From positions 868,001-932,000 of the forward strand of contig JAIXPC010000002.1 of NCBI GenBank assembly GCA_027486415.1: 64,000 bases of DNA, read 5' to 3'. The position numbers and the translations under genes are program-made. Below are positions 42,201-52,176 of this stretch, piece after piece. This stretch comes from Sphingomonadales bacterium. GTDB lineage: Bacteria > Pseudomonadota > Alphaproteobacteria > Sphingomonadales > Sphingomonadaceae. Every line of letters starts with the position of its first letter. Positions within the stretch are counted from its first letter, which is position 1. Under the pieces are notes generated by a model that worked only from the letters and a program-made list of their open reading frames with translations, had not been told where the DNA came from and searched no databases.

Positions 42201-42590
42201 CTATTTCCGGCCGAACATGCCCATGATGTCGTCGATCGGGTTGCCGTCGCCATCGCGGTCCAGCAGGCCCGCCACCTGGCCCAGCATGCCGCCGGCGTTG
42301 CCACCAAGCCCGGCCATGACCTGCTGCAGCACACCGCCGGCACCGCCCGCGCCCTGCACCTGCTGCAACAGTTGCGGCAGCAGGGCGCCCAGGGCACTGG
42401 CATCGATGCAGGTCTTGCCCGCGACATCGGCCACGGCGGCCGCATTGTTCACATTCGGGTCGGCAATCTGCGGCAACAATTGCCCCAGCGCGCCCTGCAC
42501 GGCGGTGGGATCCAGCCCGGCCTTTGCAGCCATCCCGGCGATATCGATCCTGCCGCCCGCCTGGGCCAGCAGATCATCAAGCATGCTCAT
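42201..42590 (-). CDS. DUF937-like protein
   Basis: The 129-residue protein has two helical repeats (MLDDLLAQAGGRIDIAGMAAKAGLDPTAVQGALGQLLPQI and LGALLPQLLQQVQGAGGAGGVLQQVMAGLGG). It ends with an EF-hand-like loop DRDGDGNPIDDIMGMFG that could bind calcium. GGAGGA five bases upstream supports ATG 42590. The layout resembles DUF937/YidB-like proteins. Cellular role unknown. Confidence 0.8.
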   Translation of the reverse strand: MSMLDDLLAQAGGRIDIAGMAAKAGLDPTAVQGALGQLLPQIADPNVNNAAAVADVAGKTCIDASALGALLPQLLQQVQGAGGAGGVLQQVMAGLGGNAGGMLGQVAGLLDRDGDGNPIDDIMGMFGRK

Positions 42591-42661
42591 GTCGTCCTCC
42601 CTGTCCGCTGACCCGGGCGGGAGAATGACGCAGATATGCCGCGGCGGCAATCGCCGCCCGG

Positions 42662-44824
42662 TCAGCCCGCGATCATCGCCGGCAGTGCGCTCTCGTGGAT
42701 GTGCTTCAGTTCGGCCAGCGTGACGCTCTCGCCATTGATCACCAGCGCAGGGCCGCCCACCGTGCCGATGCGGCGCATCGGGGCGGGCGCTTCGTGCCAG
42801 CGCAGGTCGGCCTTCATGGTCACCAGGTAGCGGCCCTGGTCTTCGCCGAAGGCCGTTGCGGCCTCCAGCGGCAGATCGACCGTGGCACCCAGGCCGCCGG
42901 CCAGCGCCATGTCCGCCAGCGCCACGGCGAGGCCGCCATCCGACAGGTCGTGCACCGCGGTCGCCGTGCCATCGGCAATCAGCCGGGCAATGAAATCGCC
43001 GACGTTGCGCTCGTGGTCGAGGTCCACCACCGGCGGCGGGCCATCCTCGCGGCCATGGCATTCGCGCAGCCACAGCGATTGGCCAAGGTGGGTGGTTTCA
43101 CCGCCGATCAGCCAGATCGCCTCGCCTTCGGCCTTGAACGCCAGGTCCATCTGGTTGGCATAATCGGTCAGCACGCCGACACCGCCGATGGCCGGCGTGG
43201 GCAGGATGGCGTTGCCGCCGCCTGTTGCCTTGCTTTCGTTGTAGAGCGACACGTTGCCCGACACGACCGGGTAGTCGAGCGCGCGGCAGGCTTCGGCCAT
43301 GCCCTCGATGCAGCCCACCAACTGGCCCATGATCACCGGGTTCTGCGGGGACGCGAAGTTCAGGCAGTTGGTGATGGCCAGCGGCTTGCCGCCGACGGCG
43401 ACGATGTTGCGCCACGTCTCCGCCACCGCCTGCTTGCCGCCCTCGTGGGGGTCGGCAAAGCAGTAACGCGGCGTGCAGTCCGTCGCGATCGCCAGCGCTT
43501 TCCGGGTGCCGTGCACGCGCACCACCGCGGCATCGCCGCCCGGCCGCTGCAGCGTGTCGGCGCCGACCTGGTTGTCATATTGCTCCCAGATCCAGCGGCG
43601 GGAGCACAGGTCCGCGCTGCCCATCAGCGTCTTGAGGTCGGCCACGATGCTCGCGCTGGCCGGCACATCGGCCAGCGGCGCGCGCTTGGGCGTCGGCACG
43701 TGCGGACGGTCATATTTGGGTGCGGCATCGGCGAGCGGATCGAGCGGGATGCGGCCGACCACCTCGCCGTGGAAGGTCATGGTCAGGTCGCCACCCTCGA
43801 CGACTTCGCCGATCACCGCGAAATCCAGTTCCCACTTCTTGAAGATGGCTTCGGCAAAGGCTTCGCGGCCGGGCTTCAGCACCATGAGCATGCGCTCCTG
43901 GCTTTCCGACAGCATCATTTCATAAGGGGTCATGCCGGTTTCACGGCACGGCACCTTGTCGAGATCGAGGCGGATGCCAACCCCGCCCTTGGACGCCATT
44001 TCGACGGACGAGCTGGTCAGCCCGGCGGCGCCCATGTCCTGAATGGCGACGATGGCATCCGACGCCATCAGTTCCAGGCATGCTTCGATCAGCAATTTTT
44101 CGGTGAACGGGTCGCCCACCTGCACGGTCGGGCGCTTTTCCTCGCTGTTCTCGTCGAACTCGGCGCTGGCCATGGTGGCGCCGTGGATGCCGTCACGGCC
44201 CGTCTTGGAACCGACATAGACGACCGGATTCCCGACGCCGGCAGCGGCCGAATAGAAGATCTTGTCGGCCTTGGCGATGCCGACGGTCATCGCGTTGACG
44301 ATGATGTTGCCGTTGTAGCTGGGGTGGAAGATCGTCTCCCCGCCCACGGTCGGCACGCCGACGCAATTGCCATAGCCGCCGATGCCGGCCACGACGCCCT
44401 TCACAAGGTGGCGCATCTTGGGCGCGTTGATGTCGCCAAAGCGCAGCGCGTTCATGTTGGCGACGGGGCGCGCACCCATGGTGAACACGTCACGCAGGAT
44501 ACCACCCACGCCGGTCGCGGCACCCTGGTAGGGTTCAATGTAGCTCGGGTGGTTGTGGCTCTCCATCTTGAAGATGGCGGCATCACCATCGCCGATATCG
44601 ATCACGCCGGCATTTTCTCCCGGTCCCTGAATCACCCACGGTGCCTTGGTCGGCAGCTTGGCGAGGTGCAGGCGGCTGGACTTGTAACTGCAATGTTCCG
44701 ACCACATCACCGAAAAAATGCCCAGTTCCAGAAGGTTGGGCTCGCGTCCCATTGCGCTCAGCACGCGATCATATTCGTCCGGCGTGAAACCGTGGGCGGC
44801 AACGATATCGGGGGTGATGCTCAT
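42662..44824 (-). CDS. purL: Phosphoribosylformylglycinamidine synthase subunit PurL
   Basis: The 720-residue small-type PurL catalyses the ATP-dependent amidation of FGAR, with PurQ supplying ammonia and PurS bridging. Visible are [14 protein letters not shown] (catalytic His), [52 protein letters not shown] and the second ATP-binding-like half. Length matches the PurS-dependent type, and purS and purQ occur separately at 51.5-52.4 kb. Confidence 0.97.
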   Translation of the reverse strand: MSITPDIVAAHGFTPDEYDRVLSAMGREPNLLELGIFSVMWSEHCSYKSSRLHLAKLPTKAPWVIQGPGENAGVIDIGDGDAAIFKMESHNHPSYIEPYQGAATGVGGILRDVFTMGARPVANMNALRFGDINAPKMRHLVKGVVAGIGGYGNCVGVPTVGGETIFHPSYNGNIIVNAMTVGIAKADKIFYSAAAGVGNPVVYVGSKTGRDGIHGATMASAEFDENSEEKRPTVQVGDPFTEKLLIEACLELMASDAIVAIQDMGAAGLTSSSVEMASKGGVGIRLDLDKVPCRETGMTPYEMMLSESQERMLMVLKPGREAFAEAIFKKWELDFAVIGEVVEGGDLTMTFHGEVVGRIPLDPLADAAPKYDRPHVPTPKRAPLADVPASASIVADLKTLMGSADLCSRRWIWEQYDNQVGADTLQRPGGDAAVVRVHGTRKALAIATDCTPRYCFADPHEGGKQAVAETWRNIVAVGGKPLAITNCLNFASPQNPVIMGQLVGCIEGMAEACRALDYPVVSGNVSLYNESKATGGGNAILPTPAIGGVGVLTDYANQMDLAFKAEGEAIWLIGGETTHLGQSLWLRECHGREDGPPPVVDLDHERNVGDFIARLIADGTATAVHDLSDGGLAVALADMALAGGLGATVDLPLEAATAFGEDQGRYLVTMKADLRWHEAPAPMRRIGTVGGPALVINGESVTLAELKHIHESALPAMIAG

Positions 44825-44966
44825 GAACGCGCCCCATAGCGATGTGCGCGAGGGAAGTCATGCCGAAATGGCCGTTCAGCGGGCGCGGCGGTGGTCAGAT
44901 TGCTGCTTTCGCTTGTTGCATCCGGCGGTTATGGCATTGCCGGCAAAACAGGGGCAGACGGGCAAT

Positions 44967-46298
44967 ATGCCACGCACGCGCGCAGACGGGAAGAAAACGC
45001 AGATCGTCGTCGTGGGCGGCGGCGCCGGCGGGCTGGAATTGGTCACCCGGCTGGGCGCGCATTTCCCGCGCGATGATTTCGATATCATCCTCGTGGATCG
45101 CAACCCCACCCACATCTGGAAACCGCTGCTGCACGAGGTGGCCGCAGGCAGTCTTGACGCCAACCTCGACGAGGTCGGCTATCGCGGCCATGCCTATCGC
45201 TGGGGCTATCGTTATTTCGACGGTGCGCTGGAAGGCATTGATCGTGAGGCCAAGCAGATCATCATCGCGCCGATCCGCGATGATGACGGCAGCGAGGTGA
45301 TCGGCCGCCACCGCATCCGTTATGACATTCTCGTGATCGCCGTCGGCAGCGTGTCCAACGATTTCGGCATCCCGGGCGTGAAGGAGCATTGCCTGGCGCT
45401 GGAAACCCGTGTTGATGCCGACAGATTCCGCCGCAAACTGCTCAACCAGTGCCTGCGGGTCTCCCGCCAGATGATGGCCAATCCGGCCAATGATGCGACC
45501 GTGAACGTCGTGATCGTCGGCGGCGGCGCCACCGGTGTCGAACTGGCGGCCGAGCTTTATTCGGCGGCGGACGCTCTGGGTTTTTACGGGCTGGAGGTGT
45601 TCGACCGCAATCGCCTGAAGGTGACGCTGCTGGAAGCCGGGCCGCGCATCCTGCCGCAACTGCCGGACAAGCTGGCGGCGGCGGCGCATGGGGAACTGGA
45701 AAACCTTGGCGTCACCGTGCTGCCCGGCACGCAGGTTGTCGCCGCTACGCCAGACGCCATCCACGTGAAGGACGGCACCGTGATGCCGGCGGATATCCGC
45801 GTGTGGGCGGCCGGCGTGAAGGGCGCGGATTTCCTGGCTGACATCGGCGGGCTGGAAACCACCCGCAACAACCAGCTGCTGGTACGCGACACGCTGCAGA
45901 CCACGCGGGACGACTGCGTCTACGCCATCGGTGATTGCGCCAGCTACACGCCGCCGGCGCACACCCGTCCGATCCCGCCGCGCGCCCAGGCCGCGCACCA
46001 GATGGCTGATACGGTGTTCCGCAACATCAAGGCGCAACTGGCCGGCAAGCCGCTGCGCCCGTTCGTCTATCAGGACAAGGGCTCGCTGGTCAGCCTGGCG
46101 CGCTTCTCAACGGTGGGCAGCCTGATGGGCAATCTGGTCGGCGGCAAGATGGCAATCGAAGGCCGGCTGGCCCGCTTCGTCTACACGTCCCTGTATCGGA
46201 TGCATCTGATCGCCATCCACGGCTGGATCAAGGGGCTGTTCCTGATCCTTGTCGGCCACGTGAACCAGGTGGTGCGGCCCAAGTTGAAACTGCACTGA
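44967..46298 (+). CDS. ndh: Type II NADH dehydrogenase (NDH-2)
   Basis: The 443-residue non-proton-pumping NADH:quinone oxidoreductase has FAD motif IVVVGGGAGGLELVTRLG, NADH motif VVIVGGGATGVELAAELYSAAD and CVYAIGDCASY. A C-terminal amphipathic region (VYTSLYRMHLIAIHGWIKGLFLILVGHVNQVVRPKLKLH) anchors it to the membrane. It diverges from purL; the track start at 44718 overlaps purL and is replaced by ATG 44967. Confidence 0.95.
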   Translation: MPRTRADGKKTQIVVVGGGAGGLELVTRLGAHFPRDDFDIILVDRNPTHIWKPLLHEVAAGSLDANLDEVGYRGHAYRWGYRYFDGALEGIDREAKQIIIAPIRDDDGSEVIGRHRIRYDILVIAVGSVSNDFGIPGVKEHCLALETRVDADRFRRKLLNQCLRVSRQMMANPANDATVNVVIVGGGATGVELAAELYSAADALGFYGLEVFDRNRLKVTLLEAGPRILPQLPDKLAAAAHGELENLGVTVLPGTQVVAATPDAIHVKDGTVMPADIRVWAAGVKGADFLADIGGLETTRNNQLLVRDTLQTTRDDCVYAIGDCASYTPPAHTRPIPPRAQAAHQMADTVFRNIKAQLAGKPLRPFVYQDKGSLVSLARFSTVGSLMGNLVGGKMAIEGRLARFVYTSLYRMHLIAIHGWIKGLFLILVGHVNQVVRPKLKLH

Positions 46299-46311
46299 TC
46301 ACAAGGAAACG

Positions 46312-46342
46312 GCGCGGCGACCGGGGGTCGGTGGCCGCGCCA
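46312..46342. terminator. Stem-loop between convergent ndh and metalloprotease genes
   Basis: GGCGCGGC and GCCGCGCC pair across a GACCGGGGGTCGGTG loop that can also pair internally. It lies between two convergent stops, but no long T-run follows on either strand, so only a weak terminator is claimed. Confidence 0.45.
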
Positions 46343-46359
46343 GTTTGCAATTGCGGCAA

Positions 46360-47592
46360 TCAGGCCGCGACGGTGCGGCGGCGGCGGCGCATGGCGGCGC
46401 CGGTCAGCCCAAAGCCCATGATCAGCATCGCCCAGCTCGACGGTTCCGGCACGCCGACATCGTAACCCATGGTGTCGAACGCAATCAGGTCGAAATAGGA
46501 CAGGCGCATCATCGGGCGCGTGCCATTGGGGCCGCTCGCGGTCGGATCCATGATGCCCAGCGGCAAGTTGCCGGTGAGCATGTCATCCTTCCAGTGGCTG
46601 GCCTGGCGAAGGTCGCCATTCAGCCGCCCAGTCGACAGCGGTGCCAGGCAGCTTTTGCCGGCATTGATCGAGAAGCACGAGGTCCCGCCGATCGACCAAT
46701 CCAAGGTCTGAGAACCATTGAACGCGCCATAACGCTGAAGATCGTTCACCGTGCCCCAGGCAATGTTGTTCAGGCCGCGGCGGCCCGGCAGCGCCACGCC
46801 CGGGAGCGCGTTGATGTCGGCCGTATCGACACCGGACCGAAAGCCCAGCGCGTGGCCGATTTCGTGGGCAGCAACGCCGACGAAATCGATCTTGCCAGCG
46901 TCGATGCCGTCAGTCGGATCGAAATCCCAGTCGAACAGCGTGCTGAACGAAACCGAACCGTCGCGTTGCGTGGTGTTGCCGGCGGCATAAACCGGATTCA
47001 GTCCAAGCGCCTTCAACTGGGCGGTGTTCACGCTGAGGTTGTTGTTGTCGACAGTGTTGTTGTTGTCGAGGAACCGCAGGCGCGAATCGATGGCCCCACC
47101 ATTGGGCGGTTCGTTGGTCACAAACGCCAGTGGCCCTGTCTGCAGGGAGCCGACTGCACGATTGTCGAAATAGGATTTGGCGTCGCCAGCCAGGGCGGTG
47201 CGCAGGCCGGCATAGGCTACAGTGTTGGTCGTCGATCCGGTGGAACCCAGAATGTTCGGACCGAGCGCGGCGAACTGCACGTCAAGCCGAATTGTGATCG
47301 GATCCTTGAGAACGCGCGACCACATGGCCGCGGCCATTTCGAACCCCGAGCGCGCCTGGGTGCCGGTGCCCACGCCACCAAGGTCGTTCAGGATGAACGT
47401 CATGCCTTGCGAGCTTTGCGAGGCCGCCGTCGCGCGCAATTGGCTGCTGGTTGCAAGTGCGGACGCAACATCAAGAACGCCCTGATGTTCGACGAACTGG
47501 TGACCGCAGGTCAGAGTGTGGACGTGCGCTTGTGCCAATGCAGCCACGGACGAGGCAGCGGCAAGCGCTGCCGACGCAATCTTAAGAAACAT
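46360..47592 (-). CDS. Exported zinc metalloprotease with PEPxxWA-CTERM tail (NF038122-type)
   Basis: The 410-residue protein has a signal peptide (FLKIASAALAAASSVAALAQA), a metzincin-like zinc motif AAHEIGHALGFRSGVD (HExxHxxGF) and a C-terminal sorting tail VPEPSSWAMLIMGFGLTGAAMRRRRR. The protein likely cleaves extracellular protein after exosortase-dependent processing. ATG 47592 starts at the signal peptide; the track's 21 extra residues are dropped. GGGGG/TTTACC precedes it, a weak match to a Shine-Dalgarno. Second PEP-CTERM protein in the window. Confidence 0.9.
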   Translation of the reverse strand: MFLKIASAALAAASSVAALAQAHVHTLTCGHQFVEHQGVLDVASALATSSQLRATAASQSSQGMTFILNDLGGVGTGTQARSGFEMAAAMWSRVLKDPITIRLDVQFAALGPNILGSTGSTTNTVAYAGLRTALAGDAKSYFDNRAVGSLQTGPLAFVTNEPPNGGAIDSRLRFLDNNNTVDNNNLSVNTAQLKALGLNPVYAAGNTTQRDGSVSFSTLFDWDFDPTDGIDAGKIDFVGVAAHEIGHALGFRSGVDTADINALPGVALPGRRGLNNIAWGTVNDLQRYGAFNGSQTLDWSIGGTSCFSINAGKSCLAPLSTGRLNGDLRQASHWKDDMLTGNLPLGIMDPTASGPNGTRPMMRLSYFDLIAFDTMGYDVGVPEPSSWAMLIMGFGLTGAAMRRRRRTVAA

Positions 47593-47705
47593 GGTAAACC
47601 CCCTGCTTGTATTATGCAGGAGCGTAAAGGCCGCGATTAACGTTATCAAGTGCATTATTTACCTTGATGGCACGTCAATTGTGCACTGCAGCGCGCTGCA
47701 GCGGC

Positions 47706-48974
47706 CTATTCGTGGAATTCGGCCAGTTCCGGGATGCGGGTGAAGGCAATTGCCGGCCCGCGTGATCGCGTGGCACCGCGGGCATCGTGGCCCAGTGTCA
47801 CGGCATCGCGCCCGAAACGCTGGTTCATGCGATCCATCGCCTGGCTCAGCGCCAGCCGGCGCTGATCGGTCTTCGCGCACAGCAGGGCATTGCTGTCGAA
47901 CAGGTCGGCCTGGGCGGCGCTGGCTTCGGTCAACTCGCCCAGCACCACGCCCACCTGCAGCAGCCGGCGCGGTGCAAATTCGCGCTCCATCTGCGCCCAC
48001 AGCCGCTCCATCGCCTCCACCAGGCTGATCGAATCCGCAACGCGCGGCAGCTTCACGCCGCCCTTCCACTTCGTGCCGCGCTCCTCCCCCTTCACGAACA
48101 GGCCCAGCCAGCCGGCGCGGCTGTCAGCGCGGCGCAGGCGGGTGCCGGCCTTCATCACCAGCCGCCGCGCCACCAGCCGCGCGACGGAGAACGGACGCTT
48201 TTCTGGCCCCAGCACATGACTGTGCCCGATCGATCGCCGTTCGGTCGCCACCTCGGCCACCTCGTGACCGTTCAGCAGCCAGTGCAGCCGTTCGCCCCAC
48301 ACATTGCCCCAGGCCCGCGCCGCCTGCGCCGGTGACAGCGCGAACAATTGTTCCATCGTCACCAGGCCAGCGGCCGCCAGCCGGCGTTCCATGGCCCGGC
48401 CCACGCCCGGAATGTCTGACAGTTTCAACCGCGACAGCCGCGCCCGGCGCACATCATCGGTCAGGATGGTCAGTCCATCCGGCTTCTCCATGTCGGCTGC
48501 CATCTTGGCGAGCAGCCGGTTCTGCGCGACGCCGATGGAGGCGGTCAGGCATTCTCCCACATTCGCCGCCAGTCCGGCCTTGATGCGCCGGGCCAGGTCA
48601 GCCGCCGCCTGCGGGCTGTTCTCGTTATCGAGCAGGCGACACGCCACTTCGTCGATGGAGCAGACGCTGGTCACAGGCACGTGCCGCTCCACCTCGGCGA
48701 TCACCTTGTGGTGAAAGCGCACATAGTCATCGTGGTGGCCGGGCACGATCACCACGTCGCGGCACATCGCCTTGGCCTGCCAGATCTTCGTGCCGGTGCG
48801 GATGCCATGGGCCTTGGCCTCGTAACTGGCGGCAATCGCGCTGGTGCTGTCGGTCATCACCGGCGCCATCACCACCGGGCGCCCGCGCAGCGCCGGGTTC
48901 AACTCCTGCTCCACGCTCGCGAAATAGCTGTTGAGATCGAGATAGAGCCAGCGAAGGGGCGGGGACTTGGCCAT
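47706..48974 (-). CDS. Y-family DNA polymerase (DinB/ImuB-like, stand-alone)
   Basis: The 422-residue translesion polymerase retains the catalytic acids: D13 (LYLDLNSYFASVE) and D108-E109 (VCSIDEV). It also has the helix-hairpin-helix region KLSDIPGVGRAMERRL and a little-finger domain. QADLF near residue 360 matches the beta-clamp-binding consensus. Intact SIDE separates it from catalytically dead ImuB, and no imuA or dnaE2 neighbour is present. It bypasses damaged bases with low fidelity. It is divergent from the queuosine transporter gene. Confidence 0.92.
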   Translation of the reverse strand: MAKSPPLRWLYLDLNSYFASVEQELNPALRGRPVVMAPVMTDSTSAIAASYEAKAHGIRTGTKIWQAKAMCRDVVIVPGHHDDYVRFHHKVIAEVERHVPVTSVCSIDEVACRLLDNENSPQAAADLARRIKAGLAANVGECLTASIGVAQNRLLAKMAADMEKPDGLTILTDDVRRARLSRLKLSDIPGVGRAMERRLAAAGLVTMEQLFALSPAQAARAWGNVWGERLHWLLNGHEVAEVATERRSIGHSHVLGPEKRPFSVARLVARRLVMKAGTRLRRADSRAGWLGLFVKGEERGTKWKGGVKLPRVADSISLVEAMERLWAQMEREFAPRRLLQVGVVLGELTEASAAQADLFDSNALLCAKTDQRRLALSQAMDRMNQRFGRDAVTLGHDARGATRSRGPAIAFTRIPELAEFHE

Positions 48975-49069
48975 GTCCGGATGCTAGCACAGAAGGAACA
49001 GACCAAGAACATGATTTCTGCGTCATCCGGCACCTTCCCCGCCGCGCCGCGGACTGTATGGTGCGCGCC

Positions 49070-49858
49070 ATGACGCAGACGCCCGACGACAAGACCATCC
49101 TCGCTGCCGCCGCTGCCGACGAACCGGCCGGCATCCGGGCGGTGTCTGCCGGCGCGCTCGCCGGGCGACAGTTGCGCTATTATGATTTCTGCATGGCGGC
49201 CTTTGCCGTCATCCTGATCTGTTCCAACCTGATCGGTGCCGGCAAGCAGGCCGCGATCAGCATCGGCAGCAGCGATCCGATCATCTTCGGCGCCGGCATC
49301 CTGTTCTTCCCACTGGGCTATGTGCTGGGCGACGTTCTCACCGAAGTCTATGGCTATGCCCGCGCCCGCCGGGTCGTCTGGGTGGGCTTTGCCGCCTCGG
49401 CCTTCACCGCCTTCATGTGCGCTGTCGTTGTCGCCATGCCGCCGGCGCCGGGATGGAGCGGGCAGGAAACCCTGGCCGCCGTGTTCGGCCAGACGCCGCG
49501 CATCTTCATCGCCTCGATCACCGCCTTCTGGGCCGGCGAATTCGCCAACAGCTTCGTGCTGGCCCGGCTGAAGCTGCTCACGCAGGGCCGTCACCTGTGG
49601 ATGCGGACGATTGGCTCAACGGTGGTGGGGCAGGGGGTGGACAGCCTGATCTTCTACCCGCTCGCCTTTTTGGGGCAGCCCGATTGGCCGGTGGAGCGCG
49701 TGTTCCTGATCGCGGGCACCAATTATCTCTTGAAGGTGTTGTGGGAAGTGGTGCTCACGCCGCTCACCTACGCCGTGGTCGGCTGGTTCAAGCGGGTCGA
49801 GGGCCTCGATGTCTATGACACCGGCACCGATTTCACGCCGTTCCAGACGCGGGTTTAA
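49070..49858 (+). CDS. yhhQ: Queuosine precursor transporter (YhhQ/VUT family)
   Basis: The 262-residue integral membrane protein has about six hydrophobic segments. Family features include FAVILICSNLIGAGKQAAI, ILFFPLGYVLGDVLTEVYGYARARRVVWVGF, FWAGEFANSFVLARLK and TIGSTVVGQGVDSLIFYPLAF. It imports 7-cyano-/7-aminomethyl-7-deazaguanine for tRNA queuosine. ATG 49070 is preferred, the track start being four codons earlier. Its stop overlaps the convergent MBL gene by four bases. Confidence 0.94.
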   Translation: MTQTPDDKTILAAAAADEPAGIRAVSAGALAGRQLRYYDFCMAAFAVILICSNLIGAGKQAAISIGSSDPIIFGAGILFFPLGYVLGDVLTEVYGYARARRVVWVGFAASAFTAFMCAVVVAMPPAPGWSGQETLAAVFGQTPRIFIASITAFWAGEFANSFVLARLKLLTQGRHLWMRTIGSTVVGQGVDSLIFYPLAFLGQPDWPVERVFLIAGTNYLLKVLWEVVLTPLTYAVVGWFKRVEGLDVYDTGTDFTPFQTRV

Positions 49859-50778
49859 AGCGGCATCGCCATCAGATCGCGGCCGACGATGATGCGGCCG
49901 CCGAACGCCTTCGCCGCTGCACTGCGCCAGTCTTCGTCGCCGATGCTGGCATCGCCTCCCGGCACGAAATGGCTGAGCACCAGCGTCTTCACGCCGGCCG
50001 CCGCCGCAAGCTCGCCGGCCTGTTCAACCAGCGTGTGGCTGGCGAGCAGATGGGCGCGCAGGGATGGCGCGTTGCTTTCGCTGGCGATCAGCCGTTCCAT
50101 CGCCGGCAGATACATCACCTCCTGCACCAGGATGTCAGCACCCTTCGCCAGATCAATCAGCGCCCGGCACGGCCGCGTGTCGCCAGACCACACCACGGAT
50201 CTGCCCGCCCAGTCGAAGCGATAGGCAAAACTGTCGATGAGCGGCGGATGCTCCACCCGCGCAGCCGTCACCTTCAGCCCGGCCGCATTGTGCTGCACCC
50301 CGGGCTGTACCTCTTCCACACGGATCATCTGCCTGAGATCGGGCCGGCCCTCGTCGGCCATCCGGGTTTCGATATCCACCCGTGCAAAGCGCAGCCAGTC
50401 CCGCGCCATCTGCTTCATGCCGTTGGGGCCATGCACCGTCACCGGCGTGGTCAGCGCGCCGCTCCATGCCAGCCAGGGCAGGGTAAAGGCATCGGCAACA
50501 TGATCATTGTGCAGATGGGTGATCCACACGTGCGCCAGTGCCTTCAGCGGCAGGCCGGCCAGTGCCGCCTGTCGCGCCACGCCATTGCCGGCGTCCACGA
50601 TGTGGAGCTGGCCGCCGATCATCAGGGCCATCGCCGGCGCGGCACGCAGGGCCTTTGGCGTCGGCCCGCCGCCGGTGCCGAGCAGGACGAGCTGATCGGG
50701 CGCGGGCTGGGCGCGCACCGCACCTGGCAGACATGCCGCAGCCGCAGCCATGGCAAGCATCTGGCGTCGTGACGGCAT
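49855..50778 (-). CDS. Exported MBL-fold hydrolase (RNase Z-like fold) with Tat-type signal
   Basis: The 307-residue protein starts MPSRRQMLAMAAAAACLPGAVRAQ, with a twin-Arg signal pattern suggesting export of a folded metalloenzyme. The metallo-beta-lactamase core has LVLLGTGGGPTPKALR, the zinc motif ITHLHNDHV, VWSGDTRPC and LVLSHFVPGG. It resembles arylsulfatase/RNase Z-type MBL proteins. Substrate unknown; export argues against an RNA role. Confidence 0.9.
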   Translation of the reverse strand: MPSRRQMLAMAAAAACLPGAVRAQPAPDQLVLLGTGGGPTPKALRAAPAMALMIGGQLHIVDAGNGVARQAALAGLPLKALAHVWITHLHNDHVADAFTLPWLAWSGALTTPVTVHGPNGMKQMARDWLRFARVDIETRMADEGRPDLRQMIRVEEVQPGVQHNAAGLKVTAARVEHPPLIDSFAYRFDWAGRSVVWSGDTRPCRALIDLAKGADILVQEVMYLPAMERLIASESNAPSLRAHLLASHTLVEQAGELAAAAGVKTLVLSHFVPGGDASIGDEDWRSAAAKAFGGRIIVGRDLMAMPL

Positions 50779-50923
50779 GACGTGGCCTTCCCCTTTGCAC
50801 CGTTGCGCGCAGGGTGGGGCAGCGGCTGGCAGGAGGCAAGGCAGGAATGATCGGGGATCCGGGAGGTGGTCCGGTTTCAGGCAGCCCTCGGGTCAGGTGG
50901 CCCTCAGGTCAGGCCGACGGTCG

Positions 50924-51205
50924 TCAGGCGGGGCCGTTGCCGTCCCGCGCTGCACCAGCCTGCGCGCGGACCACCGCGCTGAACCACGCGATGTCGATCA
51001 TCACCGTCACCGCCAGAAGCAGGGTGAGGCCATAGACGCCGAGCATGGCGAGATCGGAAGCGGAGGCGCTCACGGACTGCTGTTCCAGTTGGACGAGCAA
51101 CAGGAACTGCACCGCGGTTACGGCGAGCAGACAAAAACCGGCGAGCGTCCGCAGCGTCGGGGAGGTCAACAGGGTGAGGCCGGTGGCTTGCATGGCTCTG
51201 GGCAT
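50924..51205 (-). CDS. Small two-helix membrane protein (hypothetical)
   Basis: About 93 residues from ATG 51205 (AAAGG nine bases upstream), with two hydrophobic helices (LRTLAGFCLLAVTAVQFLLLVQLE and LAMLGVYGLTLLLAVTVMIDIAWFSAVV) joined by a short polar loop. The track start at 51271 would add a polar N terminus. The start region is made of a 12-bp tandem duplication encoding PRAM repeats. No family recognised. Hydrophobic ORFs can arise by chance in GC-rich DNA, so support is moderate. Confidence 0.5.
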   Translation of the reverse strand: MPRAMQATGLTLLTSPTLRTLAGFCLLAVTAVQFLLLVQLEQQSVSASASDLAMLGVYGLTLLLAVTVMIDIAWFSAVVRAQAGAARDGNGPA

Positions 51206-51214
51206 GGCTCTGGG
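51191..51214. repeat. Exact tandem duplication of a 12-bp unit
   Basis: CATGGCTCTGGG occurs twice back to back at the start of the small membrane-protein ORF, creating alternative in-frame ATG codons. A replication-slippage origin is likely. Confidence 0.7.
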
Positions 51215-51510
51215 CCTTTCGCTCGTGTCCTGCTGCAGCGGGATGCTCTGCGGTGATGATGCGGCAGGCATCTATGGCGTCTCCCCCGGCGCCGACAATC
51301 GGCGTTGCTGTCGATATCATTAAGGAAATATTTACCATACCACAAGAGTGGAATAGCGGAGGGGTCAAAATATTGAAAAAACAGGATTTATAGCGTTCAC
51401 AGCGGATGATTTTGCACCCGGAACGGATGCAATTTCGAGGACGCCTGGCCCTGAATTTGCGGAGAAGCCGCGAATCGCGTGTCAGTTGCCGGCGCCGCGG
51501 CAGCAGCGGC
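51215..51510. other. AT-richer intergenic stretch downstream of purQ
   Basis: About 300 bp without a convincing gene. Part of it (about 51310-51400) is markedly richer in A+T than the surroundings, for example AAGGAAATATTTACC and AAAATATTGAAAAAACAGG. No promoter boxes with proper spacing, terminator or RNA gene could be assigned. Confidence 0.5.
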
Positions 51511-52176
51511 TCAGCCCAGTGCGGCCTGCACGGCTTCAAACATGCGGCGGCCATCGGTGCCGCCCTGTTCGGCTTCGATCAGCCGTTCCGGGTGGGGCAT
51601 CATGCCCAGCACGTTGCCGGCGTCGTTCAGGATGCCGGCAATGTTGCGCGCCGAACCATTGACGGCCTCGGCATAGCGGAAGGCGACACGGCCTTCGCCT
51701 TCCAGCCGGTCAAGCGTCCCCTCGTCGGCGAAATAATTGCCGTCATGGTGGGCGACTGGAATGGTGAGCGTTTCGCCAGCGGCATAGCGACTGGTGAAGA
51801 TCGACTGGCTGTTGCCGACTTCGAGGCGGACATGGCGGCAGACGAAATTGAGGCCGGCGTTCCGCATCAGCGCGCCCGGCAGCAGCCCGGCTTCGGTGAG
51901 CACCTGGAAGCCGTTGCAGATGCCGAGGACGGCGCGGCCCTGGCCCGCCGCCTGCACCACGGCCTGCATCACCGGTGAACGCGCCGCCATCGCGCCGGAG
52001 CGCAGATAATCGCCGTAGGAAAAGCCGCCCGGCACGCCAATGAAATCAAGGCCGTCCGGCAGGCTGGTTTCGGCGTGCCACACCATCGTCGGCGCCGCGC
52101 CGGTCACCTTGGTGATGGCATCGGCAAGATCGCGATCGCAATTCGATCCCGGAAAGACGATGACCGCGGCTTTCAC
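51511..52176 (-). CDS. purQ: Phosphoribosylformylglycinamidine synthase subunit PurQ
   Basis: The 221-residue class I glutamine amidotransferase supplies ammonia to PurL. It has [38 protein letters not shown], nucleophile Cys87 in [10 protein letters not shown] and the His-Glu pair in [12 protein letters not shown]. It is coupled to purS by a four-base overlap. Confidence 0.97.
   Translation of the reverse strand: MKAAVIVFPGSNCDRDLADAITKVTGAAPTMVWHAETSLPDGLDFIGVPGGFSYGDYLRSGAMAARSPVMQAVVQAAGQGRAVLGICNGFQVLTEAGLLPGALMRNAGLNFVCRHVRLEVGNSQSIFTSRYAAGETLTIPVAHHDGNYFADEGTLDRLEGEGRVAFRYAEAVNGSARNIAGILNDAGNVLGMMPHPERLIEAEQGGTDGRRMFEAVQAALG

Noticed and set aside
42695-44839. 714-residue plus-strand ORF antisense to purL
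   Set aside because: purL motifs are unmistakable on the minus strand; the antisense frame shows no recognisable family.
50884-50914. Imperfect tandem CCCTCGGGTCAGG / CCCTCAGGTCAGG
   Set aside because: Only two short imperfect copies next to a weakly supported ORF; no sign of function.
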